A stretch of 64,000 nt of DNA from Rebecca billardiae RCC1528 (lineage: Eukaryota > Haptophyta): assembly GCA_965240325.2 (NCBI GenBank), contig OZ251234.1, positions 558,001-622,000 of the forward strand, read 5' to 3'. A model generated the notes under the pieces. That model worked only from the letters and a program-made list of their open reading frames with translations. It was not told the origin of the DNA and searched no databases. Both the position numbers and the translations under genes were made by a program. This document shows, piece after piece, positions 54,374 through 64,000 of the stretch (position 1 is the stretch's first letter; each line of letters begins with the position of its first letter).

Positions 54374-55036
54374 CTGGCACTGCCTGGTGCCTGGACGCGG
54401 GTCGCGCGCTGCGGGCGTTGCCGTTGGTGGCGGCCCGCTGGCCGCTGCCCGTCCCGTGGCCGCGCGATCACGACGAGTGTCAACCGCCGGCCCGCCACAG
54501 TCTGGCAGCGCCGGGCCTGATCGGTGGGCCTTTGATGGCATCCGAGACTCCGGCCCTCGGCGTCTGCACAAGGTCAAAGGCACAACCGTCGACGAGCAAC
54601 CGCCAACCGCAACCGGTTACCGAATACCGGTCCGAAGCCCGAACCGGTCAACCGCCCCGCGGCGAACGATCGTCGATCGTCGGTGCCCGCCATCGGCCGC
54701 GTGGCGCGGCGTCGCTCGCGGTCCCCGGCAATCTGTCACTGACTGATGATGCTGATGGCTGATCCGTGATCGGAATCGGTACCGGACCGTGGAACTTTGC
54801 CGGACTGTCCCGCAGGCGGCAGGGACGACTGGCACCGATGTGGCATCATGTGTCATGTGACTCCGGTGTCGGTCGGGTGTCGGGGTGTGACCATTGAATC
54901 CTTGAATCAACAAATCAAGTCATTGTCGGAGTGTTACAGTCTGTGGTACGATACGACTGTAACACGCCGCTTCTGTGTGCGTCTCTTGTAGAGTAAACTG
55001 TCGCGAGCGACGACGGCAGCCCTGACGACTGCGGCG
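54374..55036. other. Intergenic, no gene seen
   Basis: This stretch contains a run rich in AACCGG/CCGGTT words at about 54600-54660. No coding motif is seen. Confidence 0.45.
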
Positions 55037-55792
55037 ATGGCGGCGGTGGCTGCGCGAGTTTGCCTGATGCTCGCGTGCGTGACGCACACTGCTTGTGGCG
55101 GCAGACGATCGTCACGTCTGCTCAGCTCGACCGCTCGCGGTGGATCGCGCTTGAGCGACGACGAGATGCCTGCTGACACCTCTCTGGACGAGGCTCTGCG
55201 CCTGCTGGTGGACGGTGAGATGGCCACGAAGCTGCGTGAGAAGCTCAAGGATCAAGCGGTGCGAGCACGCTTCGAGGGGATGCTTCGGCAGCCCGAGACG
55301 CGCAAGATCCTGGTCGCCGCTGGATTGCTACCCAGCACTTCTGCCGAGCCGTCTGCCGATGACCTCATTGCAGCACTCACAGATCCGAGCGTGAAGGCGC
55401 GCATGCACCGTGCGGGTGGGCACGCAGGCGCAGGCCTGCGCGGCTCGAAAGGCGCATTCGAGGAGGGGCGGGGCGCACAGGCCGGTAGCCTGCCCACAGC
55501 ATCGCTCATGGCCAAGGTGCGCTCCGTGCGAGGCCGTCAGGGCAGGCCGCTGACGGACGACGAGGCCCTCGAGCTGCGTGAAGGCGATGCTGTGTTTGCC
55601 GAGCAATCTGGGACCTGGTACTCTGCGGTCGTGGAGGGCGACGCGGCGCGCGCGGCGGATGGGCGCGTGCGCGTGGATGTGCATTACCGCGATGGAGAGC
55701 GAGAGGCTGGACTGGAAGCCTCTCGTCTTGCCCTCGCCCTGATGGACGAGGCATCGATCGCCACGGACGACGCAGACCGTGAGGCTCAGTAA
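55037..55792 (+). CDS. Secreted or plastid protein with Tudor-like domain
   Basis: This 251-residue, intronless frame starts with a signal-peptide-like segment (MAAVAARVCLMLACVTHTACG) followed by a basic, Ser/Thr/Arg-rich stretch (22-40) that could be a transit peptide. The middle (about 45-110) has two short helical units with LREKLKDQAVRARFEGML and ADDLIAALTDPSVKARM patterns. Near the C-terminus, residues about 178-230 (LREGDAVFAEQSGTWYSAVV...VDVHYRDGEREAGLEASRL) resemble a small Tudor/SH3-like barrel, which in many proteins binds peptides or nucleic acids. A plastid location and any binding role are inferences. Confidence 0.55.
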   Translation: MAAVAARVCLMLACVTHTACGGRRSSRLLSSTARGGSRLSDDEMPADTSLDEALRLLVDGEMATKLREKLKDQAVRARFEGMLRQPETRKILVAAGLLPSTSAEPSADDLIAALTDPSVKARMHRAGGHAGAGLRGSKGAFEEGRGAQAGSLPTASLMAKVRSVRGRQGRPLTDDEALELREGDAVFAEQSGTWYSAVVEGDAARAADGRVRVDVHYRDGEREAGLEASRLALALMDEASIATDDADREAQ

Positions 55793-56154
55793 GCGACGCA
55801 ATCAGACCAGTGGCGGCGAGTGGGCCGAGTGACGTACCATCCGACGCATCGTCGAGGACGATTGCCAGTCAGCAACGCATATGGCGGTGATGCCCATGCC
55901 ATGTGACCATGACGCTCGGCCTCGGTCCGCGCGGCGCACTAATCACTGCTGCGCACCGCCGGGATGCCGGCCAAAGTTCTCTCTCTGCGCGCTCTCACTC
56001 TCGAGCAGATCGTGTAACTCACTCTGCTCTCTAGCTCTCGCGACGACTCTCTGATGAGTCTGAGTCTCTCTCAGTCACTCACTAGCTAGTCAGACAGTCT
56101 ACTGCTGCTAGTCTCTGACTCTCCTGACTCTCTCTCTCTCTCTCTCGATGGACC
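55793..56154. other. Convergent 3' intergenic region with TC tract
   Basis: This stretch lies between the Tudor-like gene and the 3' end of the NOL11-like gene. A (TC)n microsatellite lies at about 56128-56147 and TCTC/GACTC words are scattered from 55980. No gene is seen. Confidence 0.5.
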
Positions 56155-59100
56155 CTACCAGCGCGCCACCTCGACGCCGTAGTCTGGGACCGGCGTCGCG
56201 GTCGTGGGCGCCGCGCACGTCTTGAGCAGCTGCGCGAGGTAGCCGTGCAGCCGCTGCATCGAGCGGCACAGCCGCACGTGCCGGCCCGCGAGCGCATGCA
56301 GCGCGCGCACCGCGCCGTGCGCGTCGGCGTGCAAGACCAGCGGCACAAGGTGCGCATCGAGCAGCGCGCACGACCACTGCGCGGCGCGCGAGAGGGTAGG
56401 CCGCGCCGCGCCGACGCGCGCGCCCGCGACGCCCGCGCCGGGCTGGGGCACGCCGCCGCCGGCCGCCGCCTCCGCCGCGTTCTCCTCCTCCGGCGCCCCG
56501 GGAAGGGCCCACCGCGCGGCGTGGCGGCGCATCACAGCTGCGCGGCACAGGCGCGTGCGCGCGCGAGCGCCGGTCAGCCCGCGGCCCGCGCGACCCCGCC
56601 CATGCCCGTCCGCCCATGCGCGGCCCTCGCGCACGCGCGGCGCGCGCGGCGCGCGCGCTCGGTCCACACTCACGCCGCTTGCTCGCTCACTCGCTGCCCA
56701 CACACGCGCCTTGCGCGCATGCCGCGGGCGCGCACCAATCAGCTGCTGCAGCAGCTCAGAGGCCTCTCGCATGGAGAGCGAGCTCAGCGCGTCCAGCAGC
56801 AGCTCGTCTGAGGCGGGGCTTGCCATCGCGCGCAGGAGCAGGTGAGTGGCGCGCTGCGCCGGCGGCGGGGCCGGCTCCGCCTCCGACTGCGCGCCGCCGC
56901 CCGCCTCGCGCGCGCGCGCCGAGTGCAGCCGCTCGACGCGCGCGCGCGGAAGCACGTGCGCCGCGATGGCGGCCAGCGCCGACTCGGGGACGTGCTCCGC
57001 GTGGGCGAGGAACGTTGCGAGACATTCGTCCTGGAGACGCTCGAGCGCGGCGGCGTCGGGCTCGGGCTCGGGCTGCGCGGCGTCCGCGCCCCACGCCGCG
57101 GCGGGCGCGAGCGCGAGCAGCGCGGGCAGCAGCTCCGGGCACGCGTGCGCGCACACGCGGTGCCGCGGCAGCAGGAGCCGCACGGCGGCGTGCAGCGTGG
57201 CCGGCGGCAGCGCGCGCGCCGGCGCGCACGCGGCGCGCAGCAGCGTGGCCGCCGCGGCGGGCGAGAGGTGCGACTGCACAGGGTGCGGCGCGGGCGGCGT
57301 CGAGGGGCCCCGCCCACGCTGGCTGCACGGCGGCGCGCCGTGCGATGCGGGGGGCAGGGGGCGATGACAGTGAGCGCGGCGCGTGGCGGCGCGCGCCGCC
57401 ACCGCTTTCGCAGCCGCGCGGCGCGGCGCGGCGGAGGCGGAGGCGCGATGCGATGGAAGCGATTACGCACCGCTTGCTCGAGCCGGCAGAGCCGCCACGA
57501 TCGGAGGAGGAGGAGGCGCCGACGAGAGCGGAGACGATGGCGGACTCGACCTCTTTGTAGCTGCTCCCGACGCGCGCCGCGCCCGCGCCCCCGGACTCGG
57601 CGCCCCCGGACTCGGCGCCCCCGGACTCTTCGAGCGCGGCCAGGCAGCAGGCCACGGCGGCCGCATCCGCGCGGTCACGCTCCGCGATCGAGGCGCGCCA
57701 GCGACCGACCGCGGCGGCGGGTACCTCGGCGGGGGCGGAGAGGCCGTCGAGCAGGAGCGAGGCATCGAGCGAGAGCTCCAGCAGCTTGTGCTGCTGCCCG
57801 ACGACGCCCGCCGCCCCGCCAGCGCGCGCCGCGCGCAGCCTCTCCGCAAGCGTCGCGCCGTGCGGCGCGGCGGCGGCCGGCGGCGGCGGCGCGAGCGGCG
57901 CCCGGAGCAGCTGCGCCAAGTGGACCGCTGGGAGGACCAGCGGGAGCGCGAGGACGAGCCCGGCGCTCGCGACGACGAGCGTGCACCCGTCGGCGCACAC
58001 GCACGCGCACTCCACCGCCGAGCTCGCCGGCCCGCCCCGGCCGCGCTTGCCCAGCGCATTCGGCTGCGCGGCCGCGGCCGCCGCCGCCGCCGCCGCGGCG
58101 GAGGCGGAGCGCGCGCGCTTGTTGCCGCGCCCGCCACGCTCCGCGGGCGCGTCCGCGGTCCGACCGTTGGCGAGGGCGGCGCCGGCCTCCGCGTCGTCGT
58201 CGTCGTCCGGGTCCGCCGGGCCGTGTGTGAGCAGCGGCGCCGCGTCGAGCGCGGCGCTCAGCGCCAGCGCGCCGAACGCCCGCTCGCGCACCGCCAGGCG
58301 AAGCGCCGAGCGCGCGCCATCGCCGTCCGCGGCTGCGCTCGCCGCCGGCGCGCCGCCGGCGCCCGCGGCCTGGCCGAGCCAAGCCTCATAGGGCGCGGCG
58401 AGGGCGAGGGGCACAGCGGGGCCGCCGCCCGCGCCGCGCAGGCCCCACGTCGGCAGCGGCTCCTCGCGCGACGCGAGCACGCGCACCGGCGCCTCGCCCG
58501 CGCCGCCCGCGCTGCCCGCGCCGCCCGCCGCGGCCGCCGCGGCCGCAAGCGCGGTTGTCGGCGCGCCCGCGCGCACGGCCAAGTGAAAGGCGTGTGCTGA
58601 GCCGTCGGACCAGCCGACGAGCAGGCGCACGCCGAGCGCGCCGTCATCGCACACGCCCGTGTGCGCCACCGCCGCGCTGCTCAGCTCGGCGCCGCCGCCG
58701 CCGCCGTGCGCCGGGCCTCCGTTCGGGGCCGAGACAATGGCGCCGCCGCGCGCGGCGCCGCCGCCGCCTGCCGCGCCGCCGCCGCCGTGCGGACCGCCGC
58801 CGCTCGCGCGCGGCAGCGTGACCGGCGCGGCGGCGTGAGTGAGGCAGACGAGCGAGGGGAGCGACTCAACGTCCTCCGCCATCGCCGCCTCCGCGCCCGC
58901 CTCTCGTCTGCTCTCCACCGCCGCCCAGGCGTGCAGCTCGAACGATGGCTCGGCGGCGCCCGCGACGGCGGGCCGGCGTTCGCACACGGCGAGGAGCAGC
59001 GCCGGCTGCGCGTCGGAGGGCGGGTCGAGGCTGCCGGCCCACACGCAGCGGAGCACGTCACCGCGCGCATCGGGCGGCGCGCTGCGCCGGTGCCCGCCCC

Positions 59101-59497
59101 TGAGCTCCGCCGCCACGACGGAGACGCTCGCATCCTCGTGAACGGCCGCGAGCGCGCCCGGCCCGAGCCTGACGAGCGCGCACGCCGGCGCGTCGAGGCG
59201 GAGGCGCGCGGTGCCGAACTCGCGGTCGTCCTCGTGCCAGCTGGCGATACTCGCGCGGTCGACGAGCACCGCGTACCGCCGCGCGTGCGCGTGCACCACC
59301 ACCGCGCCGCCGAGCGCGAGCGCGGGCAGCGTCGCCCAAGAGCAGCGGCAGGTGTGTTCGCGCGCGTCGTGCACGAAGACGCCGCGGCCGCCGACGGTGA
59401 GCACGACGTCGGTGGACTGGACGCCTGCCGCCACGCCGAGCACCCGGCCGCGCGGGCGGCTCAGCAGCGCCGGCGCGTCCGCGGCTGCCGCACGCAT
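56155..59497 (-). CDS. NOL11: NOL11-like nucleolar protein (SSU processome)
   Basis: Exons 59497-57471, 57322-56736 and 56537-56155 give 998 residues. Introns (148 and 198 bp) start GTGCGT/GTGCGC and end GTGCAG/GCGCAG; frame is kept at both joins. The N-terminal two-thirds has repeated short beta-strand patterns (VLGVAAGVQSTDVVLTVGG, VLRCVWAG, VRLLVGWSDG), consistent with WD-like propellers, broken by long Ala/Gly inserts and a basic KRARS stretch. The C-terminal part is helical and ends with AQWSCALLDAHLVPLVLHAD...ALHALAGRHVRLC, which resembles the conserved tail of NOL11, a factor for early 18S rRNA processing in the nucleolus. The match is to the tail only, so the name is moderately sure. 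The start is the first ATG. Confidence 0.6.
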
Positions 59498-59709
59498 CTG
59501 CGTGGACTGCGACGACGCGACGTGGGCCGGTCGCCACGCGAGCGCAAGAGAGCGCGTAGCTTTTGTGCTCAGGAAAAAGCCCCGGACCGCGCGCCCGCCA
59601 TCGTGGGATTCGTGGCTGCGTTCCTCATCACCCCCGGATCCGGCCCGGGCGGTGTGGGCCTGTCGCCCGAGCCCTTTGAACGCGCCCGGCCGCTCTGACG
59701 CGGGAGCGC
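59498..59709. promoter_or_regulatory. Divergent promoter region
   Basis: 212 bp separate the NOL11-like start (minus) from the ATG of the long low-complexity frame (plus). No motif was assigned. Confidence 0.35.
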
Positions 59710-62411
59710 ATGTCGGCGCGCCGTGCGGCGGCCGGCCCGCGACGCGCGGAGAGCCCGACGGGTCCGATCACGTGGCAGCCTCTCGGCGCACCGGCGGCCA
59801 GGCGGCCCGCTCCCGACGACTGTCTCCGCAACGCTTTTGTCGAGCGATTCGTGCAGCCAGCGACGACGCGCGCGCGCGCGACGCGCGCCGCGGCGGCGGC
59901 CGACGCGAGGGGCGATCTCGCCGAGCGCGCCGACGTGGAGCTGCTCGATCGAACGATCCGCCGACGCCGCCCGGGCTGCGCGCACCCCGCCAGGCGCGCG
60001 GCGGACGTGATCGGCGCGCTCGACCACGCTGACATTCAGCGCGCCACCGAGCGGCGCGCGCCGCGCGACAGGCCGTGGCGCTCGCGCCGCGCGCAGCCGG
60101 CGAGCGACGGGTGGGAGGAGCTCGACGCGAGCTCGCGCACCCGCACCCGCGCCGCCGCCCCACGCCCCGCCTCGGCGCGGCGGCACGCCTCGCCCTCCGC
60201 CGGCGAGGACGACGCAGGCGACGGCGCGGCTCAGAGTCGGCGCAGCGGCGGCGGCGGGGCGCCCAACGCCGCTGCGCGCGGAGACGGCGGTGTGACGGCT
60301 GACGGCGCGGCGGCGAGCACGCCGCCCTCGGGCCCGGGCGCGTGGGCCACCGACGTGAGCGACTGGAGCTCCGAGTCCGACGCGCGAGCGGTGCACGCGC
60401 GCACGCGCGCCGAGCAGCGGGGCGTTGGCTGTGGCTCGGCCGCGAGTGCGCGCGCACGCGCGCGCAGCAGCAGCGGCGGGGCGGCGGCGGGGGCGGTGGA
60501 AGCGCCGGTGCACGACGAGGGGGAGAGCGATGGGGACGATGGCGCGTCGGACGCCGACGGCCAGCACGAGGCCGAGCAGCAGCGGCGGCGGCGGCAGCAG
60601 CAGCAGTGGCAGCAGCGGCATGGGACAGCCGTGCGCGCCAGCGCCGAGCAGCGCGGCCCGGACTCTGCCGCCACACCGGACTCTGCCGCCACACCGGACT
60701 CGGGCAGCGCACCGGACTCGGGCAGCGAGCACGCCTCTGGCAGCGCACGGAGCAGCAGCAGTGGCGGCGCGTCCGGCCCCGCCTCCTCAGAGGCCGAGGC
60801 GGCCGCGCACGCCGCGCCCAGCTCGTTCCGCAGCGATGCGGGCGAAAGCTCAGGCGGAGCGACCTCTGCCGCGGAGGAGGAGGAGGAGGAGGAGGAGGAG
60901 GAGGGCGCGCGCGGGGGGCTGCCGCGCGCGAGCGCGCGAGCGCGCGGGCCGAGCGGCGGGCGCGGCAGCGGCGGGGCGGCGGCGCTGGAGCCGGCGCGCC
61001 GAGGCCCGGCGCTCGGCCGCGAGCGCGCGGCCGCGGCCGGCTGGGCGCGGTGCGGGGACGGCGTGGGTGCCGGGCGCGCGCGCAGCGCGCCCGGCGCGCG
61101 ACGCGACGGCGGCGCGCGCGCCTCGCCCGGCCGTGGGCCCGGCGTGGGGCCCGCGCGCGCCGACGCGTGCACTTCGCCGCACGCCGCAGATGCGCCGCGC
61201 GCCGCCGAGCCGCGGACGCCGCCGCCGCCGCCGCGTTCGGACCTCGCGCGAGCGGCCGCGGCCGCGGCCGGTGGCACCGCGCATCAGCGCAGCACGCCTG
61301 CGCACGGGTCGGGGGCGGGCGACGCTCCCCGGGCGGGCCCCGCGCCGTGCGGCGCTCCCGTCCACCAGCCGCTGGACTTCAGCCCGTACCCACGGAGCCC
61401 CGCGCGCGCGCAGCGCAGCTCACCGCGCGGCGGCGCACGCTCGGCCTCGCCGCCGCCGGCGCGCGCCGGCGGCGCGGCGGCGCGCGCCGAGGCGGGCGGC
61501 GCTTCCGCGGCACCGCGGTGGGCGCAGCCGGCGCGCAGCGGCGCGCATGCCACGCGTGACGCGGCCACGTCGCCTGCGCCGCGCGCGCGCGCGCACGACG
61601 CGCACGACGCGCCCACCGCTGTTGCGGCCGCGCCGCGCACGCGCGACGCTGCAACCTACACAGTTGCAGAGGCGGGCGCGCGCGCCCGCGCCGGCGGCGC
61701 CGCCGCCGCCGCCGCTTTGGGCGCGGGCGCGGGCTCAGCAGGCGTGGCCACGTCGCCGGCGGGGCGGGGCGCAGCCGCGCGCGGCGCGCGTGACGCGGCG
61801 ACGTCGCCAGCGGCGCAGCCTCGCGCTCGCGCGTACGACAGCGGCGCGTGGGGCGCGCCTGTGCCGGCGGTGGCCGCGGCGGAAAACACTGCCGCCGCGC
61901 GCGCGGGCGCGACGGCCGCGCGCGCCGGGCGGCGCGCGCACGGGTGCGCTGGCGTGTCAGCAGCTGCTGCCGCCGGCACGGCGCGCTCGGAGCCACCGCC
62001 GCCGCCGCTGCCGCCGTGCGCCTCGCACAGCACGCCGCCCCAGCGCAGCACGCGAGCGCTCGCGCGCCACGCGGCGGCAAGCCCCCCGCGCGCTCCGCCA
62101 TCGCTGCGCGCGCACTCGCCGGCGGCGCGCGCCGCCGCGTCCGCAGCCACGCCTACGCCGCGCGGCGCGGCCGCAGCGCGCGCCTCGGCGACGGAGGCGG
62201 CGGCGGACGAGGCGCCGAGCACGCCCAGCGCAGAAGGGTCGCTCAACTGGCGAGGCCAAGGCAGCTCGCGCGCGATGCCGTCGCGCGGTCACGGCGCGGC
62301 TGGCGGCGCGCACAGCCCTTCGCCCAGGCGCGACGGCGGTGGCGGCGACGGCGGCAGTGGCGATGATGGCGGCGGCGGCGGCGGTGGCGGCGACGGCGGC
62401 AGTGGCGATGA

Positions 62412-62450
<39 letters not shown>

Positions 62451-62651
62451 TGGTGGCGACAGTGGCCGCTGCCGCCGGGCGCGCGTGGCGGGCCACGCGG
62501 CGCGCGCGCGCGTCCCGGCGCCCACCGCCCGCCCCAGCCCCCTGCCGCCGCTGTACGCCGCGCCCTCCGCCGCCGCCTCGCCCGTGCCGCGCGTGCACCT
62601 CGCCGGCCTTCTTGCTGAGCTCGAGGTGGCAGCGGAGGTGGCAGCGGAGGT

Positions 62652-62682
<31 letters not shown>

Positions 62683-64000
62683 GCCGAGGGCGCGGCGGCG
62701 GCGGCGGCATGGGCGCGGCGCGCGTCCGCGGCCAGGCTGCTGCCGATCTCGCGGACACGCTCTGCGCCGAGCCTCGCGGCGGAGGCGCACGCCGAGTGGG
62801 TGTGGGCAACGCAGCCGTGCGCGCCAGACTTGCGCCTGCCGTTGCCGCCGGACGCGCGCGCCGTCGAGCGCGCGCGGAGCGCGCCGCCCGCCCTCGCCGG
62901 CGCCGCGCGCCGTCGCTCGGCCGCGGCCGCGGCCGCGGCCGCGCGCGCGCGGCGTAGCCACAGCCGCAGTCGCTCGGTCTCGCCCGCGCACGCCGGCTCG
63001 GCGAGCAGCACGCCGCCGCGCGCGCGCCTCGCGCGCACGCCGCCGCCGCCGCACGCCGCCGCCGCCGCGCACGGCGCGACGCTTCGGCGCAAGCTTGGCG
63101 GCGCACTCAGGCACTGGTCCCGCGTGCGCGCCGCGGCGCGTGCGTACCGCGCGCAGCTGCGGCGCGCGCTGCGGGCGTGGGGCCGACTGGCGCGCGGCGA
63201 GCCGCGGCCGCCGCTGCGGCTGAGCGGCGCGTCCCGCCTCTCCGCGCGGCGCCTCTCGGCGGGGCAACCACCGGCCGCGCCCGCGCTCGGCGCCTCGCCT
63301 CGCGGCGACGGCGGTCATCACGGCGACGGCCGCGCCGCGCGCGCCCGCGCCGCCGGCGGTGGCGGCGACCGATTCGGCGGCGGCGGGCTTGGCGGTGGCG
63401 GCGGCGAGGAGCAGCCGTTCCTGCTGGGGCACATCGCCCTGTACGGCTCGCCAGAGCGCGCCGCGCGCGGCGGGCGCGGCGGCAGAGGGGGGCGGCGCGC
63501 GCGCTCGCTCTCGCCGGCGCGCCGCCAGCTGAGCAGCGGCGCGCGCGCCGTGTCGCGCGCGCGCGCCGGCCGAGCGGGCGGAGGCGGCGGCGGTGGCAGC
63601 GGCCATCGCGTGGCCTGGGACGAGCGGGATGAGGGCTGGGCGGGCGGCGAGGGCGAAGCGCGGCGGGTGCGCTGGACGACGCGCGTGCCACGCGTGTGGG
63701 CGCGCACCCTCGCGCGCCGCGTGCTGCGCGGCTGGGCAGCGGCGGTGGCGCGCGCACGCGCGCGCGCGCGAGCCGCGCTCGCGCGCGCGCCGCGCACGCA
63801 CGCGCACGCCATGGCTGTGTGCGCGCTGCGCGCGCTCGCGGCACACGCGCGCGCGCGCGTGGACTGGCGCGTGGCGGCGCGCGGCGCGGGCGGCGCGGCG
63901 GCGCTCAGCGGCGCGCTGCACTCCAAAGCACGCGCCGTCAGCCTGCGCGCCGCGCGCGCCGCGGCGGCCCTAGCCCTCGAGGGCGCAGCCTCTGCCGTCC
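59710..64000 (+). CDS. Giant low-complexity protein, 3' end beyond window
   Basis: From the ATG at 59710 one frame stays open for all 4,291 bases to the window end (1,430 codons, no stop seen). The protein is dominated by Ala, Arg, Gly, Ser and Pro, with a Glu run (about 390-401), a PDSAATPDSAATPDSG repeat (about 315-330), Gly/Asp runs (about 877-915), and an Ala/Glu/Val VAAEVAAEVAAEAAAE stretch (about 975-990). Near 1130-1160 it reads LRHWSRVRAAARAYRAQLRRALRAWGRL and later VLRGWAAAVARA, short helical units ending in Trp that recall SFI1/centrin-binding repeats. Several other frames here are open too because of the very high GC content, so the frame choice rests on the unbroken length, the ATG and the acidic/Trp patterns. 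Introns may exist. Confidence 0.5.

Noticed and set aside
17148-57470. Introns whose length is a multiple of three without stops (228, 153, 123, 156, 198 bp)
   Set aside because: Five of 16 is what chance predicts, so I do not claim selection for in-frame retention, although these introns do blend into the open frames.
60231-63921. Long open frames in other registers across the last 4 kb (both strands)
   Set aside because: They are composed almost only of Arg, Ala, Gly and Pro from GC-only codons and each ends in a stop, while one plus frame stays open to the end.

Overview
The window is nuclear DNA of a GC-rich, intron-containing unicellular alga, most likely a haptophyte. The main clues are a light-harvesting chlorophyll a/c-type protein with a signal sequence ending in a V-A-F motif (a secondary red-lineage plastid), a full axonemal-type dynein heavy chain (a flagellate), AP2-domain and ARM/LRR genes, and short introns with GTGCG... 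donors and ...GCAG acceptors. A pelagophyte or other ochrophyte is possible. No rRNA, convincing tRNA, CRISPR array or viral gene was seen. High GC keeps most frames open, so gene models rest on motifs and on splices that restore both frame and family motifs.

Layout: 0.2-9 kb holds a coiled-coil protein, the tRNA adenosine deaminase ADAT1, a type II membrane protein, an F-box/RCC1-like protein, a wax-synthase-type MBOAT acyltransferase and a protein kinase. 9.5-11.5 kb holds an ARM-BTB protein with near-identical ARM units. After 2.3 kb of non-coding DNA come a Pin1-type isomerase and the dynein heavy chain (14.6-32.6 kb, six exons, about 5,677 residues), followed closely by a type I protein arginine methyltransferase. 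34.1-37.3 kb is a repeat-bearing, partly AT-rich gap. 37.3-48.7 kb holds the light-harvesting protein, a head-to-head pair of leucine-rich-repeat genes, a foldback MITE-like element, a double-AP2 protein, an alpha/beta hydrolase with plastid-like targeting, and a second ARM-BTB gene. 48.9-50.9 kb is a 1,981-bp element bounded by 60-bp inverted repeats. 51.5-64 kb holds a Rei1/ZNF622-like ribosome biogenesis factor, a two-helix membrane protein, a secreted or plastid Tudor-like protein, a NOL11-like nucleolar protein, and a very long low-complexity reading frame that runs off the end.

The genes do not form one pathway. Two are linked to ribosome production (Rei1-like for the 60S subunit, NOL11-like for the 40S), one to tRNA editing and two to the plastid. 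Head-to-head gene pairs recur (six cases), in one case with start codons 8 bp apart. The most unusual items are the TIR element, the foldback element, the oversized dynein, the Rei1 homologue without zinc-finger cysteines, and the strongly skewed splice sites.
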